From NCBI RefSeq assembly GCF_029076695.1, contig NZ_JARFIK010000002.1, positions 1,116,001 through 1,180,000 on the forward strand: a stretch of DNA of 64,000 nucleotides, given 5' to 3'. Shown here piece after piece: positions 19,478 through 28,043 of the stretch. The notes under the pieces were generated by a model. That model searched no databases and was not told the DNA's origin. It saw nothing but the letters and a program-made list of their open reading frames with translations. The stretch comes from Adlercreutzia equolifaciens. GTDB taxonomy: Bacteria > Actinomycetota > Coriobacteriia > Coriobacteriales > Eggerthellaceae. Each line of letters starts with the position of its first letter. The stretch's first letter is position 1. Position numbers and translations under genes: made by a program.

Positions 19478-21565
19478 CTACTTCTTAGCCATCTGACCGA
19501 AGTCGGCCACGTGGGAGAACACGTTGGCGAAGCGGTTGAGCAACTTCAGGCGATTGCCGCGCACTTCGGCGTCCTCATCCATGACCATGGTGGTGTCGAA
19601 GAAGGCGTCGATGGGGGCGCGCAGCGTGGCCAGGGCCGTGATGGCCTCTTCGTAGCGATCGGCGCCCAGGGCATCGGCCACGGCCTCCTCAGCGGTGGCG
19701 ATGGCCGCATCCAGCGCCGCTTCGGGCTCGGTGAGCAGCGCGCGCTTGTAGCCCGTGCCCAACTTGATGTCGCGCAGGTTGTTGGCGCGGGCGAAAGCCG
19801 TGGCCAAGTCCTCGAACACCTGGCGCTCCTCGGTGCGAGCGGCCTCCAGGGCGCGGGCGCGGCGGGCCAGCACAATGGGCTCCTCGATACCGCAGGCCAG
19901 AACGGCGTCGATAGTGTCGGCCTCAACGCCGCTGTCGCGCAGGGCCACCTTCTCGCGGGTAATGAAGAAGTCGATGATCTCGCGGCGCACCGTGGCGTTG
20001 TCGAACTCGAGCCCCGCCTCGCGATAGATGATGAGCGACGTGTCGATGGTTTCCACCAGGCTGATGGGCAGCCCCGTCTCCTCCAGGATGGCCAGGACGC
20101 CCAGAGCGGCGCGGCGCAGAGCGAAGGGGTCGGAGGAGCCCGTGGGCGCCTGGCCCACGGCGAACAGACCGCAGATGGTGTCGATCTTGTCGGAAAGCGC
20201 CACTACCTGGCCGATGATGTCGGTGGGAATGGCGTCGCCGGAGAAGCGCGGGCGGTAGTGCTCGGCGATGGCGCGGGCCACGCGCTCAGGCTCGCCAGCG
20301 GCGGCGGCGTAGTAGCTGCCCATGACGCCCTGAACGCTGGTAAACTCGATGACGGCGCTGGTGACCAGATCGGCCTTGGCCAGGTAGGCCGAGCGGGCGA
20401 TGTCGCGCATCTCCTCGCGCTCGATGCCGGCCTGCACCGTAATACGGGCCGACAGCTTCACCACGCGCTCGGTCTTGGCGCGCATGGTGCCCAAGGCCTC
20501 CTGGAACACCACTTCGTCCAGACGATCGACGAACTTCTCCAAGGGGATCTTCAGATCTTCCTCGTAGAAGAACTTGGCGTCGTAGAGGCGGGCGGCCACG
20601 ACGCGCTCGTTGCCGTCGATGATGGTGTCCTCGCAGGCAGGGTTGCCGTTGGAGACCACGATGAACTTGTTCGTGAGCTTGCCGTCCTCATCGTAGAGCG
20701 GGAAGTAGCGCTGGTGCATGAGCATGGCGTCCACGATGATCTCCTCGGGCACCTTGAGGAACTCCTCGTCGAAGGTGCCCACCATCACCGTGGGATACTC
20801 GGAAAGATTGATGACCTCGGTGAGCGTCTTGGCCGGCAGCTCGGCGCGATAGCCCGTGGCGGCCTCGGCGGCCTGAACGCCCTGGCGAATAACGGCCTCG
20901 CGCGCCTCCTGGGTGGGCACCACGTAGGCGCCCTCCACCACGGACACCAGCTCGTCGGCGCTGGGCACCGTGTGGGGGCCGGGGGCCAGGAAGCGATGGC
21001 CGCGGGTGGTGTTGCCGGCCACAAGGCCCGCGTACTCCACGGGAATGACCGTGGTGCCCAGCAGGGCCACCAGCCAGCGCACAGGGCGCGAGAACACTTC
21101 GGAAGTGGTGCCCCAGCGGCAGGACTTCGGCCAGCTGATGCCGTCGATAACACCGCGCAGCACCGCAGGCAGAAGCTCGGCAGTGTCCTGGGCGGCCACC
21201 TGGCGCACCGCGTAGACGTACTCCGTGCCGTTCTCGTCGCGACGCTCCAGATCGTCCACAGTCAGGCCCTTGCCGCGGGCAAAGCCCTCAGCGGCCTTGG
21301 TGGGGGTGCCGTCGGCGTCGAAGGCAATCTTGGCGGCAGGACCGCGGAAGACCTCCTCCAGCGCCTCGGTGCTGGAGGCCACATCGGCCACGATGGCAAT
21401 GAGGCGGCGGGGCGAGGTGTAGATGGTCACATCGCCGTGGGGAATGCGCACGGCGTCAAGCGCCTCGGGCACCAGGGTGGCCAGTTGCTCGGTGGCACGC
21501 TTCAGGTCGAAGGCGGGAATTTCCTCGGTGCCGATCTCGAAGGCGAGCGTTTGGGTATTCGACAT
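19478..21565 (-). CDS. glyS: Glycyl-tRNA synthetase beta subunit
   Basis: This is a protein of 695 residues, the usual length of the bacterial beta chain, which binds tRNA-Gly and completes the alpha2-beta2 enzyme with GlyQ. It begins with LAFEIGTEEIPAFD, the typical GlyS start. It contains PVRWLVALLG and KIDTICGLFAVGQAPTGSSD from the HD-like domain, and ends in the anticodon-binding-like helical domain (AFFDTTMVMDEDAEVRGNRL). It starts with ATG and GGAGG six bases upstream, one base after the glyQ stop codon, so translation is coupled. Confidence 0.97.
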   Translation of the reverse strand: MSNTQTLAFEIGTEEIPAFDLKRATEQLATLVPEALDAVRIPHGDVTIYTSPRRLIAIVADVASSTEALEEVFRGPAAKIAFDADGTPTKAAEGFARGKGLTVDDLERRDENGTEYVYAVRQVAAQDTAELLPAVLRGVIDGISWPKSCRWGTTSEVFSRPVRWLVALLGTTVIPVEYAGLVAGNTTRGHRFLAPGPHTVPSADELVSVVEGAYVVPTQEAREAVIRQGVQAAEAATGYRAELPAKTLTEVINLSEYPTVMVGTFDEEFLKVPEEIIVDAMLMHQRYFPLYDEDGKLTNKFIVVSNGNPACEDTIIDGNERVVAARLYDAKFFYEEDLKIPLEKFVDRLDEVVFQEALGTMRAKTERVVKLSARITVQAGIEREEMRDIARSAYLAKADLVTSAVIEFTSVQGVMGSYYAAAAGEPERVARAIAEHYRPRFSGDAIPTDIIGQVVALSDKIDTICGLFAVGQAPTGSSDPFALRRAALGVLAILEETGLPISLVETIDTSLIIYREAGLEFDNATVRREIIDFFITREKVALRDSGVEADTIDAVLACGIEEPIVLARRARALEAARTEERQVFEDLATAFARANNLRDIKLGTGYKRALLTEPEAALDAAIATAEEAVADALGADRYEEAITALATLRAPIDAFFDTTMVMDEDAEVRGNRLKLLNRFANVFSHVADFGQMAKK

Positions 21566-21566
21566 C

Positions 21567-22667
21567 TTAGGCCTCCTGGTCAGTGGCGTCGGGCAGGGTC
21601 ACGAACTCGAAGGCGCGCTCGGAGTGATCGCCGCGCGACGAGGGGCATCCGCCCCCGGCCGGCCGCTCGGGCACCGCGGGCACCACGTTCGCGAGCTTCT
21701 CCTCCTCTACCGGCTCTTCAGGAGCCGAATCGAGGATGGCCTGCAAATCGGCGTCATTCACGTCCATACCCACGACGTTCTGCATATAAGAGGCGCAGCA
21801 GGCCTTGGCCAGGGTGCGCACGCGCAGAATATAGGCCATGCGCTCGGTGGCGGAAATAACGCCGCGGGCATCGAGCAGGTTGAAGGCGTGGCAGCACTTC
21901 AGCACCGAATCGTAGGCGGGCAGCGGCAGGTTGGCGCGCAGGGTGCGCAGGCACTCGGTCTCGCGATCGGCGAACTCCTGGAACAGGAAGTCGGTGTCGG
22001 CCACCTCGAAGTTGAACTTGGAGTACTCGCGCTCGTTCTCCAGGTACACGTCGCCGTAGGTGAACACCACGCCGTCGTCGCCGCGGGCCCACACGATGTC
22101 GTACATGTTGTCGACGCCCTGGACGAACATGGTCAGGCGCTCCAGGCCGTAGGCAATCTCCACGGGCACCGGGTTGCACTCGAAGCCGCCCACCTGCTGG
22201 AAGTAGGTGAACTGGGTGACCTCCATGCCGTCGATCCAAATTTCCCAGCCCAAACCCCAGGCGCCCAGCGTGGGGCTCTCCCAGTCGTCCTCGACGAAGC
22301 GCACGTCATGGGCGGCCACGTCGATGCCGATGGCCTCGAGGCTGCCCAGGTACAGGTCCTGGATGTTGTCGGGCGAGGGCTTGATGAGCACCTGGAACTG
22401 GTAGTAGAACTGCCCGCGGTTCGGGTTCTCGCCGTAGCGGCCGTCGGTGGGACGGCGGCAGCCCTGCACGTAGCAGGTGCGCCACGTGTCCGGACCCAGG
22501 GAGCGCAGCGTGGTGGCCGGAGCGTTGGTGCCGGCGCCCACCTCGTTGTCGTAGGGCTGCAGCACCACGCAACCCACCGACGCCCAGTAGCGCTGCAGGT
22601 TCATGATGACGTCTTGGAATGTGGGAGGAAGCTTCTCCTGCTCGGCGGTGGCCGTTTGCGAACTCAT
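21567..22667 (-). CDS. glyQ: Glycyl-tRNA synthetase alpha subunit
   Basis: This class II catalytic chain of 366 residues activates glycine. It has the family blocks [58 protein letters not shown] and [17 protein letters not shown]. The E. coli chain has about 300 residues. The excess here is a C-terminal tail of about 55 residues (from about 310) with the acidic stretch EEPVEEEK and a Gly/Ser-rich end, of unknown role. The ATG at 22667 has AAGGAG four bases upstream. The longer open frame upstream runs into lepB and is not GlyQ-like. It is in an operon with glyS. Confidence 0.96.
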   Translation of the reverse strand: MSSQTATAEQEKLPPTFQDVIMNLQRYWASVGCVVLQPYDNEVGAGTNAPATTLRSLGPDTWRTCYVQGCRRPTDGRYGENPNRGQFYYQFQVLIKPSPDNIQDLYLGSLEAIGIDVAAHDVRFVEDDWESPTLGAWGLGWEIWIDGMEVTQFTYFQQVGGFECNPVPVEIAYGLERLTMFVQGVDNMYDIVWARGDDGVVFTYGDVYLENEREYSKFNFEVADTDFLFQEFADRETECLRTLRANLPLPAYDSVLKCCHAFNLLDARGVISATERMAYILRVRTLAKACCASYMQNVVGMDVNDADLQAILDSAPEEPVEEEKLANVVPAVPERPAGGGCPSSRGDHSERAFEFVTLPDATDQEA

Positions 22668-22713
22668 GGCTCTCCTTCTGAACGGGTATCCAACGGTGCG
22701 GCGCGAACAGGGC

Positions 22714-23286
22714 CTACAGAGGCCCGATGCTGTCCAGCGGCCAGTAGATGAATATCGCCTTTCCGGTGACGGTCGATGCCTTGATCGCCCCGAAATAGCG
22801 GGAATCCTGAGAATTAGTGCGGTTGTCGCCCATGACCCACAGGCCCCCTTCGGGAACCGTGTAGGGATAGTTGATTTCGGTGCCGTACACCGGCGTGAGC
22901 GGGTAGGACGGCTCGCCGCGCGTGTAGGGCTCGTCCTGCAGCTGGCCGTCCACATAGACGCGGCCGTCCTGCAAGTCCACCGTCTGACCGCCCACGGCAA
23001 TGACGCGCTTGATGAGAATGCGGCCGGACTGGGCCGGATCGGGATCAGAGAACGTGACAATGTCACCGGGCTGCGGCGTGCTGGTGTAGTAGGTGATCTT
23101 CTCCGAAAACACCATGTCACCGGGCATGATGGTTTCCTCCATGGAACCGGAGGGAATTTCATAGGCTTGGAAGACGAAGGTGCGCAGGCCCCATGACAAC
23201 ACGACCACGAGCACAATAAGGCCCAGAAGGCTTATGAGCGTGCGCAGAAAACTCGAGGAACGCTCAGCGCGGCCGCTTTCGTTCAT
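22714..23286 (-). CDS. lepB: Signal peptidase I
   Basis: This is a membrane serine protease of 190 residues that cleaves signal peptides of Sec- and Tat-exported proteins. One N-terminal transmembrane helix ([16 protein letters not shown]) is followed by box [11 protein letters not shown] with the catalytic Ser, box [13 protein letters not shown] with the catalytic Lys, and box [18 protein letters not shown]. The short, single-helix form is typical of Gram-positive bacteria. It lies downstream of rpsP-khpA-rimM-trmD, its usual neighbourhood. Confidence 0.96.
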   Translation of the reverse strand: MNESGRAERSSSFLRTLISLLGLIVLVVVLSWGLRTFVFQAYEIPSGSMEETIMPGDMVFSEKITYYTSTPQPGDIVTFSDPDPAQSGRILIKRVIAVGGQTVDLQDGRVYVDGQLQDEPYTRGEPSYPLTPVYGTEINYPYTVPEGGLWVMGDNRTNSQDSRYFGAIKASTVTGKAIFIYWPLDSIGPL

Positions 23287-23328
23287 GGGTAGACAGACCC
23301 CTTCCTAGCATGGAAAACACGTGATTGT

Positions 23329-24249
23329 TTATGATACCCCTTCGTCGGAAGGATGCCAGTCCTCGCTCCAAGACAACAGATATTTCTGGTCAGCGGCCGT
23401 CAGGTTTCCCGCGCGTTCGAAGGCGCGCAGCAAGTCGGGGCGCAACTGAGCCGTGCGCTGCAGGCTCTGCTCGCGCCGCCACTGGGCCACGGCCTGATGA
23501 TTGCCGGACAGAAGCACCGGGGGCACCTCCATGCCGCGGAAGTTCGCCGGGCGCGTGTACTGGGGGTATTCCAACAGCCCGCTGGTGAAGGACTCGTCGA
23601 TGGGACCGTCGGCCGCGCCCAGCACGCCGGGCAGCTTGCGCACCACGGCATCGATGACCACCATGGAGGCCAGCTCGCCCGAGGTAAGCACGTAGTCGCC
23701 CAGGGAGATGACGTGGTCGGCCAGGGTGTAGACGCGCTCGTCGATGCCCTCGTAGTGACCGCAGATGAACAGCAGGTGGTCTTCTTGCGAAAGCTCGGTG
23801 GCGTAGGCGTCGTCGAAGGTGCGGCCCTGCGGGGCTAGGAAGACGATTTTTGGGCGCTGAAGCTCTCCGGGGGGCGGGGCCGCGGGGTACCCTGATTCGC
23901 TCAGACAGTCCTCGCTTGGTGAAACAGCCCACTGGGCTGTTTCAGTCGCTGCGGAACTCGCTCGGTCAGGGCACCCCGCGTCCCCGCCGGACTCTGCCTT
24001 GGTTGCGCCAGGGATTTCAATACCGAGAATATCTTCAACGGCTTCGAAGATGGGTTCGCACTTCATGACGAGGCCGGCGCCTCCGCCGTAGGGGTCGTCG
24101 TCAGTGGTGCGATGGCGGTCGTGGGTCCAGTCGCGCAGGTCGTGGGCCTTGAACTGCAGGATGCCCTTCTCCTGAGCGCGCTTCATCATGGACTCGCCCA
24201 TGACGGAGTCGTACATATGGGGAAATGTGGAGAGGGTTTCGATGATCAT
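23329..24249 (-). CDS. trmD: tRNA (guanine-N1)-methyltransferase with an inserted palindromic element
   Basis: TrmD methylates G37 of tRNAs with SAM, preventing frameshifts. This one has 306 residues against about 255 in E. coli. Conserved blocks are THDRHRTTDDDPYGGGAGLV (42-61), the trefoil-knot parts KIVFLAPQGRTF, FICGHYEGIDERV and SLGDYVLTSGELA, and GMEVPPVLLSGNH. Between residues about 80 and 132, where E. coli has about a dozen residues, lies an insert. Residues about 92-122 of it are encoded by a 92-bp palindromic repeat (23885-23976) also found in the ABC ATPase gene at 26052-27161. The insert falls in a surface loop before the knot strand and keeps the frame, so the enzyme is probably active. 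Confidence 0.95.
   Translation of the reverse strand: MIIETLSTFPHMYDSVMGESMMKRAQEKGILQFKAHDLRDWTHDRHRTTDDDPYGGGAGLVMKCEPIFEAVEDILGIEIPGATKAESGGDAGCPDRASSAATETAQWAVSPSEDCLSESGYPAAPPPGELQRPKIVFLAPQGRTFDDAYATELSQEDHLLFICGHYEGIDERVYTLADHVISLGDYVLTSGELASMVVIDAVVRKLPGVLGAADGPIDESFTSGLLEYPQYTRPANFRGMEVPPVLLSGNHQAVAQWRREQSLQRTAQLRPDLLRAFERAGNLTAADQKYLLSWSEDWHPSDEGVS
23885..23976 (+). repeat. 92-bp palindromic protein-coding element, copy 1 (inside trmD)
   Basis: The core is an 11-bp perfect inverted repeat GAAACAGCCCA/TGGGCTGTTTC around one base (23921-23943). The outer arms are GGGT-A-CCCTGA and TCAGGG-C-ACCC. The reverse complement of copy 2 (26104-26195) matches at 85 of 92 positions by my count. 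Six of the seven differences fall in the outer stem and keep it paired. It is read in frame by trmD and encodes ETAQWAVS at its centre. Confidence 0.9.
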
Positions 24250-24276
24250 GGGGGTTCCTTGGACGACCGCGGGGGT

Positions 24277-24801
24277 CTACAGGTCCAGCAGGCCGGCGGG
24301 AAGGGCCATGACGATGCGGCGGCCTTCCTCGTCCAGATCGACCAGGAAGTCTTCCGCCAGGGGAATGAGCACCTCTCCCCCTTCGGGGCGCTCGACGGTG
24401 ATAAGGGGCTGCGTTGCGCGCTCGTCAATGGAGCGTACCGTGCCCACAAGGCCCGTTTCGTTGTCGAAAACCGTCCAGCCCTCCCAGTCGGGGAGCTCTT
24501 CGGCGTCTTCAAGCACAGACAGGTCCACCGCGTCTTCACGAGCCAGGCAGTGGCAGCCGGCGATGGCCTCGGCCCCGGACAGGTCCGTTACTTCCTCGAA
24601 GAATACCAGCGCCTCGTTGTCGGCGCGGTCTTCGGCGCTGGCCACGGTGACCGTGCGCGGGGCGTCCGTCACCGGGGGCACCAGGGCCAACGTCAAGCCC
24701 GGGTACAGCAAAAAGGGAAGGCCCGACGCACCTCGTGCGACGAGCCCTCCTTTAAGATTTTTCGGTTTCGCCAAGGTGGCGATATCAATCCAGCCGCGCA
24801 T
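24277..24801 (-). CDS. rimM: 16S rRNA processing protein RimM
   Basis: This is a protein of 174 residues. RimM helps mature the 30S head through binding S19, with an N-terminal beta-barrel and a C-terminal PRC-barrel domain. The start WIDIATLAKPKNLKGGLVA fits the RimM N-terminus, and the end fits a PRC barrel (VGTVRSIDE then LIPLAEDFLVDLDEEGRRI and LPAGLLDL). It abuts khpA on one side and trmD on the other, as is usual in actinobacteria. Confidence 0.92.
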   Translation of the reverse strand: MRGWIDIATLAKPKNLKGGLVARGASGLPFLLYPGLTLALVPPVTDAPRTVTVASAEDRADNEALVFFEEVTDLSGAEAIAGCHCLAREDAVDLSVLEDAEELPDWEGWTVFDNETGLVGTVRSIDERATQPLITVERPEGGEVLIPLAEDFLVDLDEEGRRIVMALPAGLLDL

Positions 24802-25056
24802 TTAATCGATGAGCTCCACATCGACCAGCTTGCCCGAACGCGACGCCGCGGCGCGCGCCAGAGTGCGGATGGCCTTGATGACACGGCCCTGACGGCCGAT
24901 GACCTTGCCGGCGTCGTCGGGGTTCACGCGAATCTCGACCAGGATATTGCCGTCCTCGGTATCCACAGCGGTAATATCGAGCTCGTCCTCGACCTCGATG
25001 AGGGGGCGGACGATGGCGTCGACCAGACCGGCGAGATCCTCTGTCTGATCAGCCAT
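24802..25056 (-). CDS. khpA: KH-domain RNA-binding protein KhpA (YlqC family)
   Basis: This small protein of 84 residues is a single KH domain. The RNA-binding GxxG loop is in DDAGKVIGRQGRVIKAIRTL. Partners such as KhpB are known in other Gram-positives. It lies four bases after rpsP and directly before rimM, the conserved rpsP-khpA-rimM-trmD order. Confidence 0.94.
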   Translation of the reverse strand: MADQTEDLAGLVDAIVRPLIEVEDELDITAVDTEDGNILVEIRVNPDDAGKVIGRQGRVIKAIRTLARAAASRSGKLVDVELID

Positions 25057-25060
25057 AATG

Positions 25061-25306
25061 CTAGGCGTTCTCGCGAGCGATCTTCAGCAGCTTCTCAACG
25101 CGCTCGGTGGGCTGGGCGCCGTCGGCCAGCCAGCGATCCACCTTCTCCATGTCGAACTGGATGAGATGGGGATGAGCGCAGGGGTTGTAGCGACCCACTT
25201 CCTCGATGAAACGGCCGTCGCGCGGGGCGCGGGAGTCGGCGACAACGATGCGGTAGTAGGGGCGCTTCTTGGCGCCGTGACGGGCGAGACGAATCTTGAC
25301 TGCCAT
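25061..25306 (-). CDS. rpsP: 30S ribosomal protein S16
   Basis: This is a protein of 81 residues with the full family pattern: [20 protein letters not shown] at the start, then [19 protein letters not shown]. It binds 16S rRNA during 30S assembly. It is the first gene of rpsP-khpA-rimM-trmD. A promoter at 25386-25414 and a leader hairpin (GCACTGT/ACAGTGC, 25348-25365) lie upstream. GGAG precedes the ATG. Confidence 0.97.
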   Translation of the reverse strand: MAVKIRLARHGAKKRPYYRIVVADSRAPRDGRFIEEVGRYNPCAHPHLIQFDMEKVDRWLADGAQPTERVEKLLKIARENA

Positions 25307-25385
25307 GAAATGGAACTCCTTCTTGTACTTTCATTCTCTATACGCAAGCACTGTTCGCACAGTGCGGCGAAAACAGCAATTGCTA

Positions 25386-25414
25386 ATAATACGGCTTAGC
25401 GGGCGCTTTGACAA
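25386..25414 (-). promoter_or_regulatory. Sigma70-type promoter of the rpsP operon
   Basis: On the minus strand there is a -35 TTGTCA (25409-25414), a 17-bp spacer and a -10 TATTAT (25386-25391). The -35 lies inside the 3' end of the upstream ABC ATPase gene, so the ribosomal operon has its own start independent of the transporter. Confidence 0.7.
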
Positions 25415-26058
25415 GTTCCCTTCCACGAACTATCCACGGACGGCGCACCGCCCGCGGCTCCGTCGGTCAAATTCACCACGCAGGTGGCAAGGCGCGCGGC
25501 CAGGGCTGGCGAATGGGAGACGAAGAGAAGGCCAAGATGGCGCTCTTCCGCCTCGGCAAGCAGCATATCCCAGATACGGGCCTGGGTGACCGCATCCAGC
25601 ATGGTGGATATTTCGTCGGCGATAAGGTAGCGCGGGTTGGCCGCCAGCGCCCGGGCGATGCAGAAGCGCTGCAGCTCGCCGCCGGAAAGCTCGTGGGGAA
25701 AGCGGGAAAGCCATGCCGGGCGGATGCCCGTCTGCTCCAGAAGACGCGTGTCGTCGGGCGTCCAGCCGGCCTCGCGCAAGGTGCGCTCCAGGCGCAGGCG
25801 CGGGTCCACCATGCGCTCGGGATGCTGGCCGATGAGCTGCACGGGGCACGGGCCGCGCTTGGGAAGCGGAGCGCCATCTACCAGCACCTCCCCCGCCTGG
25901 GGCTTCGCGTAGCCTGCCAGAATACGAGCAAGCGTCGTCTTGCCCGCCCCCGAGGGCGCCGCAATCTGCACCCGCTCACCGGGCGCGACAGCCAGGTTGA
26001 AGCTGCGGAAGATGACACGCCCGTCAAAGGCCGCCGTGAGGTTGCAAGCTTCTAACAC
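25396..26058 (-). CDS. ABC transporter ATP-binding protein (NikE/DppF type)
   Basis: This is a cytoplasmic ATPase of 220 residues. It has Walker A APSGAGKTTLARILAG (33-48), the signature LSGGELQRFCIARALA, Walker B RYLIADE and the H-loop LFVSHSP. It lacks the C-terminal oligopeptide-binding extension of many OppF proteins, so it is short for the group. It overlaps the gene of the partner ATPase (26052-27161) by 7 bp. The five-gene set with two permeases and a binding protein, plus NikR-like operators, suggests nickel import. Confidence 0.88.
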   Translation of the reverse strand: MLEACNLTAAFDGRVIFRSFNLAVAPGERVQIAAPSGAGKTTLARILAGYAKPQAGEVLVDGAPLPKRGPCPVQLIGQHPERMVDPRLRLERTLREAGWTPDDTRLLEQTGIRPAWLSRFPHELSGGELQRFCIARALAANPRYLIADEISTMLDAVTQARIWDMLLAEAEERHLGLLFVSHSPALAARLATCVVNLTDGAAGGAPSVDSSWKGTCQSAR

Positions 26059-27161
26059 GGAAAGTCACCGCCCTTCAGGTCGGGAGGAGCAGTCGTCGCT
26101 GGCGGGTGTTCCGACCGAGCGAGTTCCGCAGCGACTGAAACAGCCCAGTGGGCTGTTTCACCAAGCAAGGACTGTCTGAGCGAATCGGAATACCCGCCAG
26201 CGCCGACGGAGGAGCTTCCCGCAGAGAAGTCATGCTCAGGCAAAGCGTGCCAAAGCTGGCGGCTGAAAGGATGGGCCAGCAGCTCGGGCGCAGCGAAGTT
26301 CGCCACGGCCGTCTCTTCCACCACGGTACCGTCGCGAAACACCGCCACGCGGTCGGCCACCGAGAGCGCCAATTCGATATCGTGGGTAATGAGCATGACG
26401 CCACCGCCTTCATCGGCGAAGGCGCGCAGGTCGGCCAAGGCGCGCACGGCCAAGTCCAAATCCAGGCCGGGCGTAGGCTCATCGGCCACGATGAGCTTCG
26501 GCGCACCCATGAGCGCGCAGCACAGGAGCACGCGACGGGCCATGCCGCCAGAAAGTTCGTGAGGATAGAGCTGTGCCACGGACTCGTCCAGGCCGTAGCG
26601 GGCAAACAGCTGCCGGCGACGCTCGCGACGTCGGGCGGCATCGGCCCGTCGGACAGCCCCACGGCCCTGCGGCTCGCCCTCCACCTGACGGCCCACGCGC
26701 ATAAGCGGGTCGAGACTGGCCACCGACTGGGGCACCAGGGCAATGCCTCGGCCGCGCTCGGCCGCCAACGTAGCGGCCGTCATAGGCTCGCCGTCGAACC
26801 AGATACGGCCACGCACGATGGCGTTCGGCTCGAAGAGCCCCAGCACCGCGTCGGCCAGCAACGTCTTGCCTGAGCCGGAAGCGCCCACCACGGCCACCAT
26901 CTCGCCCTCGTGCACCGAGATGGACAGCCCGTGCAGCACTTCCACGTCCCGCTGGGCGGCACGGAAGTAAGGCTCGCCCTCGTCGTACATGCGGAAGCTG
27001 ACAGTGAGATCCTCCACGGTAAGCAGGTGGTGCCCGTGGGCATGGCGCGAATCCTGCGCATGGGAATGATGGTGGTGCACGGGCTGAGCCCCATGGTCCA
27101 CATGCTCGTGGGGCGCCGTGTTGCTCTGCCCCTGCGAGGCTGCAAGCTTCTTCTCCTCCAT
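26052..27161 (-). CDS. ABC transporter ATP-binding protein (NikD/DppD type), His-rich N-terminus
   Basis: This is a protein of 369 residues. The first about 45 residues hold more than ten His, with VHHHHSHAQDSRHAHGHH, which looks metal-binding. The ATPase core has Walker A GASGSGKTLLADAVLG, the signature LSGGMARRVLLCCAL and Walker B KLIVADEPTPGLD. The last about 45 residues replace the usual conserved end. Residues about 323-353 are encoded by the same 92-bp palindromic element as the trmD insert, in the opposite orientation. The start ATG has GGAGGGG upstream and lies nine bases after the permease gene. The His-rich start fits nickel or another transition metal. Confidence 0.88.
   Translation of the reverse strand: MEEKKLAASQGQSNTAPHEHVDHGAQPVHHHHSHAQDSRHAHGHHLLTVEDLTVSFRMYDEGEPYFRAAQRDVEVLHGLSISVHEGEMVAVVGASGSGKTLLADAVLGLFEPNAIVRGRIWFDGEPMTAATLAAERGRGIALVPQSVASLDPLMRVGRQVEGEPQGRGAVRRADAARRRERRRQLFARYGLDESVAQLYPHELSGGMARRVLLCCALMGAPKLIVADEPTPGLDLDLAVRALADLRAFADEGGGVMLITHDIELALSVADRVAVFRDGTVVEETAVANFAAPELLAHPFSRQLWHALPEHDFSAGSSSVGAGGYSDSLRQSLLGETAHWAVSVAAELARSEHPPATTAPPDLKGGDFPC
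26104..26195 (-). repeat. 92-bp palindromic protein-coding element, copy 2 (3' end of an ABC ATPase gene)
   Basis: The core GAAACAGCCCA/TGGGCTGTTTC is at 26137-26159. Relative to the coding strand it is inverted compared with the trmD copy, yet it is also open and, because of the palindrome, gives ETAHWAVS where the other gives ETAQWAVS. The outer stem reads TTCCGA/TCGGAA here instead of CCCTGA/TCAGGG, so paired positions changed together. Confidence 0.9.
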
Positions 27162-27170
27162 GGCCCCTCC

Positions 27171-28043
27171 CTACTCCTGGGCACTCTGGGGGTCCAGGAG
27201 GCGGCGCAGACCGCTTCCCACCCCATCGAACAGCATGACGGTCAGCACCAGCGCCACGCCGGGAAACACCGCCAGCCACCAGGCGCCGGCCGAAAGGTAC
27301 CCCATGGCCTCGCTGAGGATAACGCCGATGGCGGGCATCTCGGGAGGCAGGCCGAACCCCAGGAAGGTGATGGCCGCCTCGTGCAGGATGGCGTGCGGGA
27401 ACAACAGCACAAGCCCTACCAAAAACTGCGGCAGCACAAAGGGCACCATGTGGCGCCAGGCAATGGCAAGTCGAGAGGCCCCCAGCTGGCGAGCCGCCGC
27501 CACAAAGCCCGACGCCCGGCACTGCAGAATCTCTGCCCGCAGCACGCGCGTGAGGCTCGGCCAATGCGTAAGTGCCACGCCGATGGTAACGCCCCAAAAG
27601 CCCTTCCCCAGGGCATAGGAAATGAGGATGAGCAGCACGATATGGGGAATGCCCATCATAAGGTCGATAAGCCAGCTGACCGCGGCATCCATCCACCGCG
27701 GGCCAAGGGCCGCCCCCGCGGCCAAGACCAGAGCGATGAGCGACGAGGCCACCGCCGCACCGAGGCCCACCAGCACGCTGGTAGAAAGACCCGCTAAAGT
27801 GCGCAGGAACATGTCGCGACCCATCCAGTCGGTGCCGAAGGGATGGGCAAGCGAGGGCGCCAGCATCTTCGCCGCGAAGTCGGTCTGGTTAGCTGCACCG
27901 CCCACAGCAAGGCCCGCCACCACCACGGCTACGAGCACCACTGCTGAGAACACCACCAAACCCAAGGTAAGCCGGCGGTTCGTCGCGCGTCGCACTCGCG
28001 GTGCAGACAGCAGGGGGGCTGTTTCGGTTTCGCCGAACGTCAC
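27171..28043 (-). CDS. ABC transporter permease (NikC/DppC type)
   Basis: This is a membrane protein of 290 residues with about six helices. It contains the inner-membrane signature region AARQLGASRLAIAWRHMVPF, characteristic of peptide/nickel permeases. The N-terminal segment GTDWMGRDMFLRTLAG is the usual DppC/NikC start motif after helix 1. The GTG start at 28043 overlaps the TGA of the upstream permease gene as GTGA, so the pair is translationally coupled. The same frame is open far upstream, but that part is antisense-like shadow of the first permease. Confidence 0.9.
   Translation of the reverse strand: MTFGETETAPLLSAPRVRRATNRRLTLGLVVFSAVVLVAVVVAGLAVGGAANQTDFAAKMLAPSLAHPFGTDWMGRDMFLRTLAGLSTSVLVGLGAAVASSLIALVLAAGAALGPRWMDAAVSWLIDLMMGIPHIVLLILISYALGKGFWGVTIGVALTHWPSLTRVLRAEILQCRASGFVAAARQLGASRLAIAWRHMVPFVLPQFLVGLVLLFPHAILHEAAITFLGFGLPPEMPAIGVILSEAMGYLSAGAWWLAVFPGVALVLTVMLFDGVGSGLRRLLDPQSAQE

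Noticed and set aside
22668-23216. N-terminal extension of glyQ to about 549 residues
   Set aside because: The extra part lies over lepB in another frame, and a good ribosome-binding site and normal GlyQ start are at 22667.
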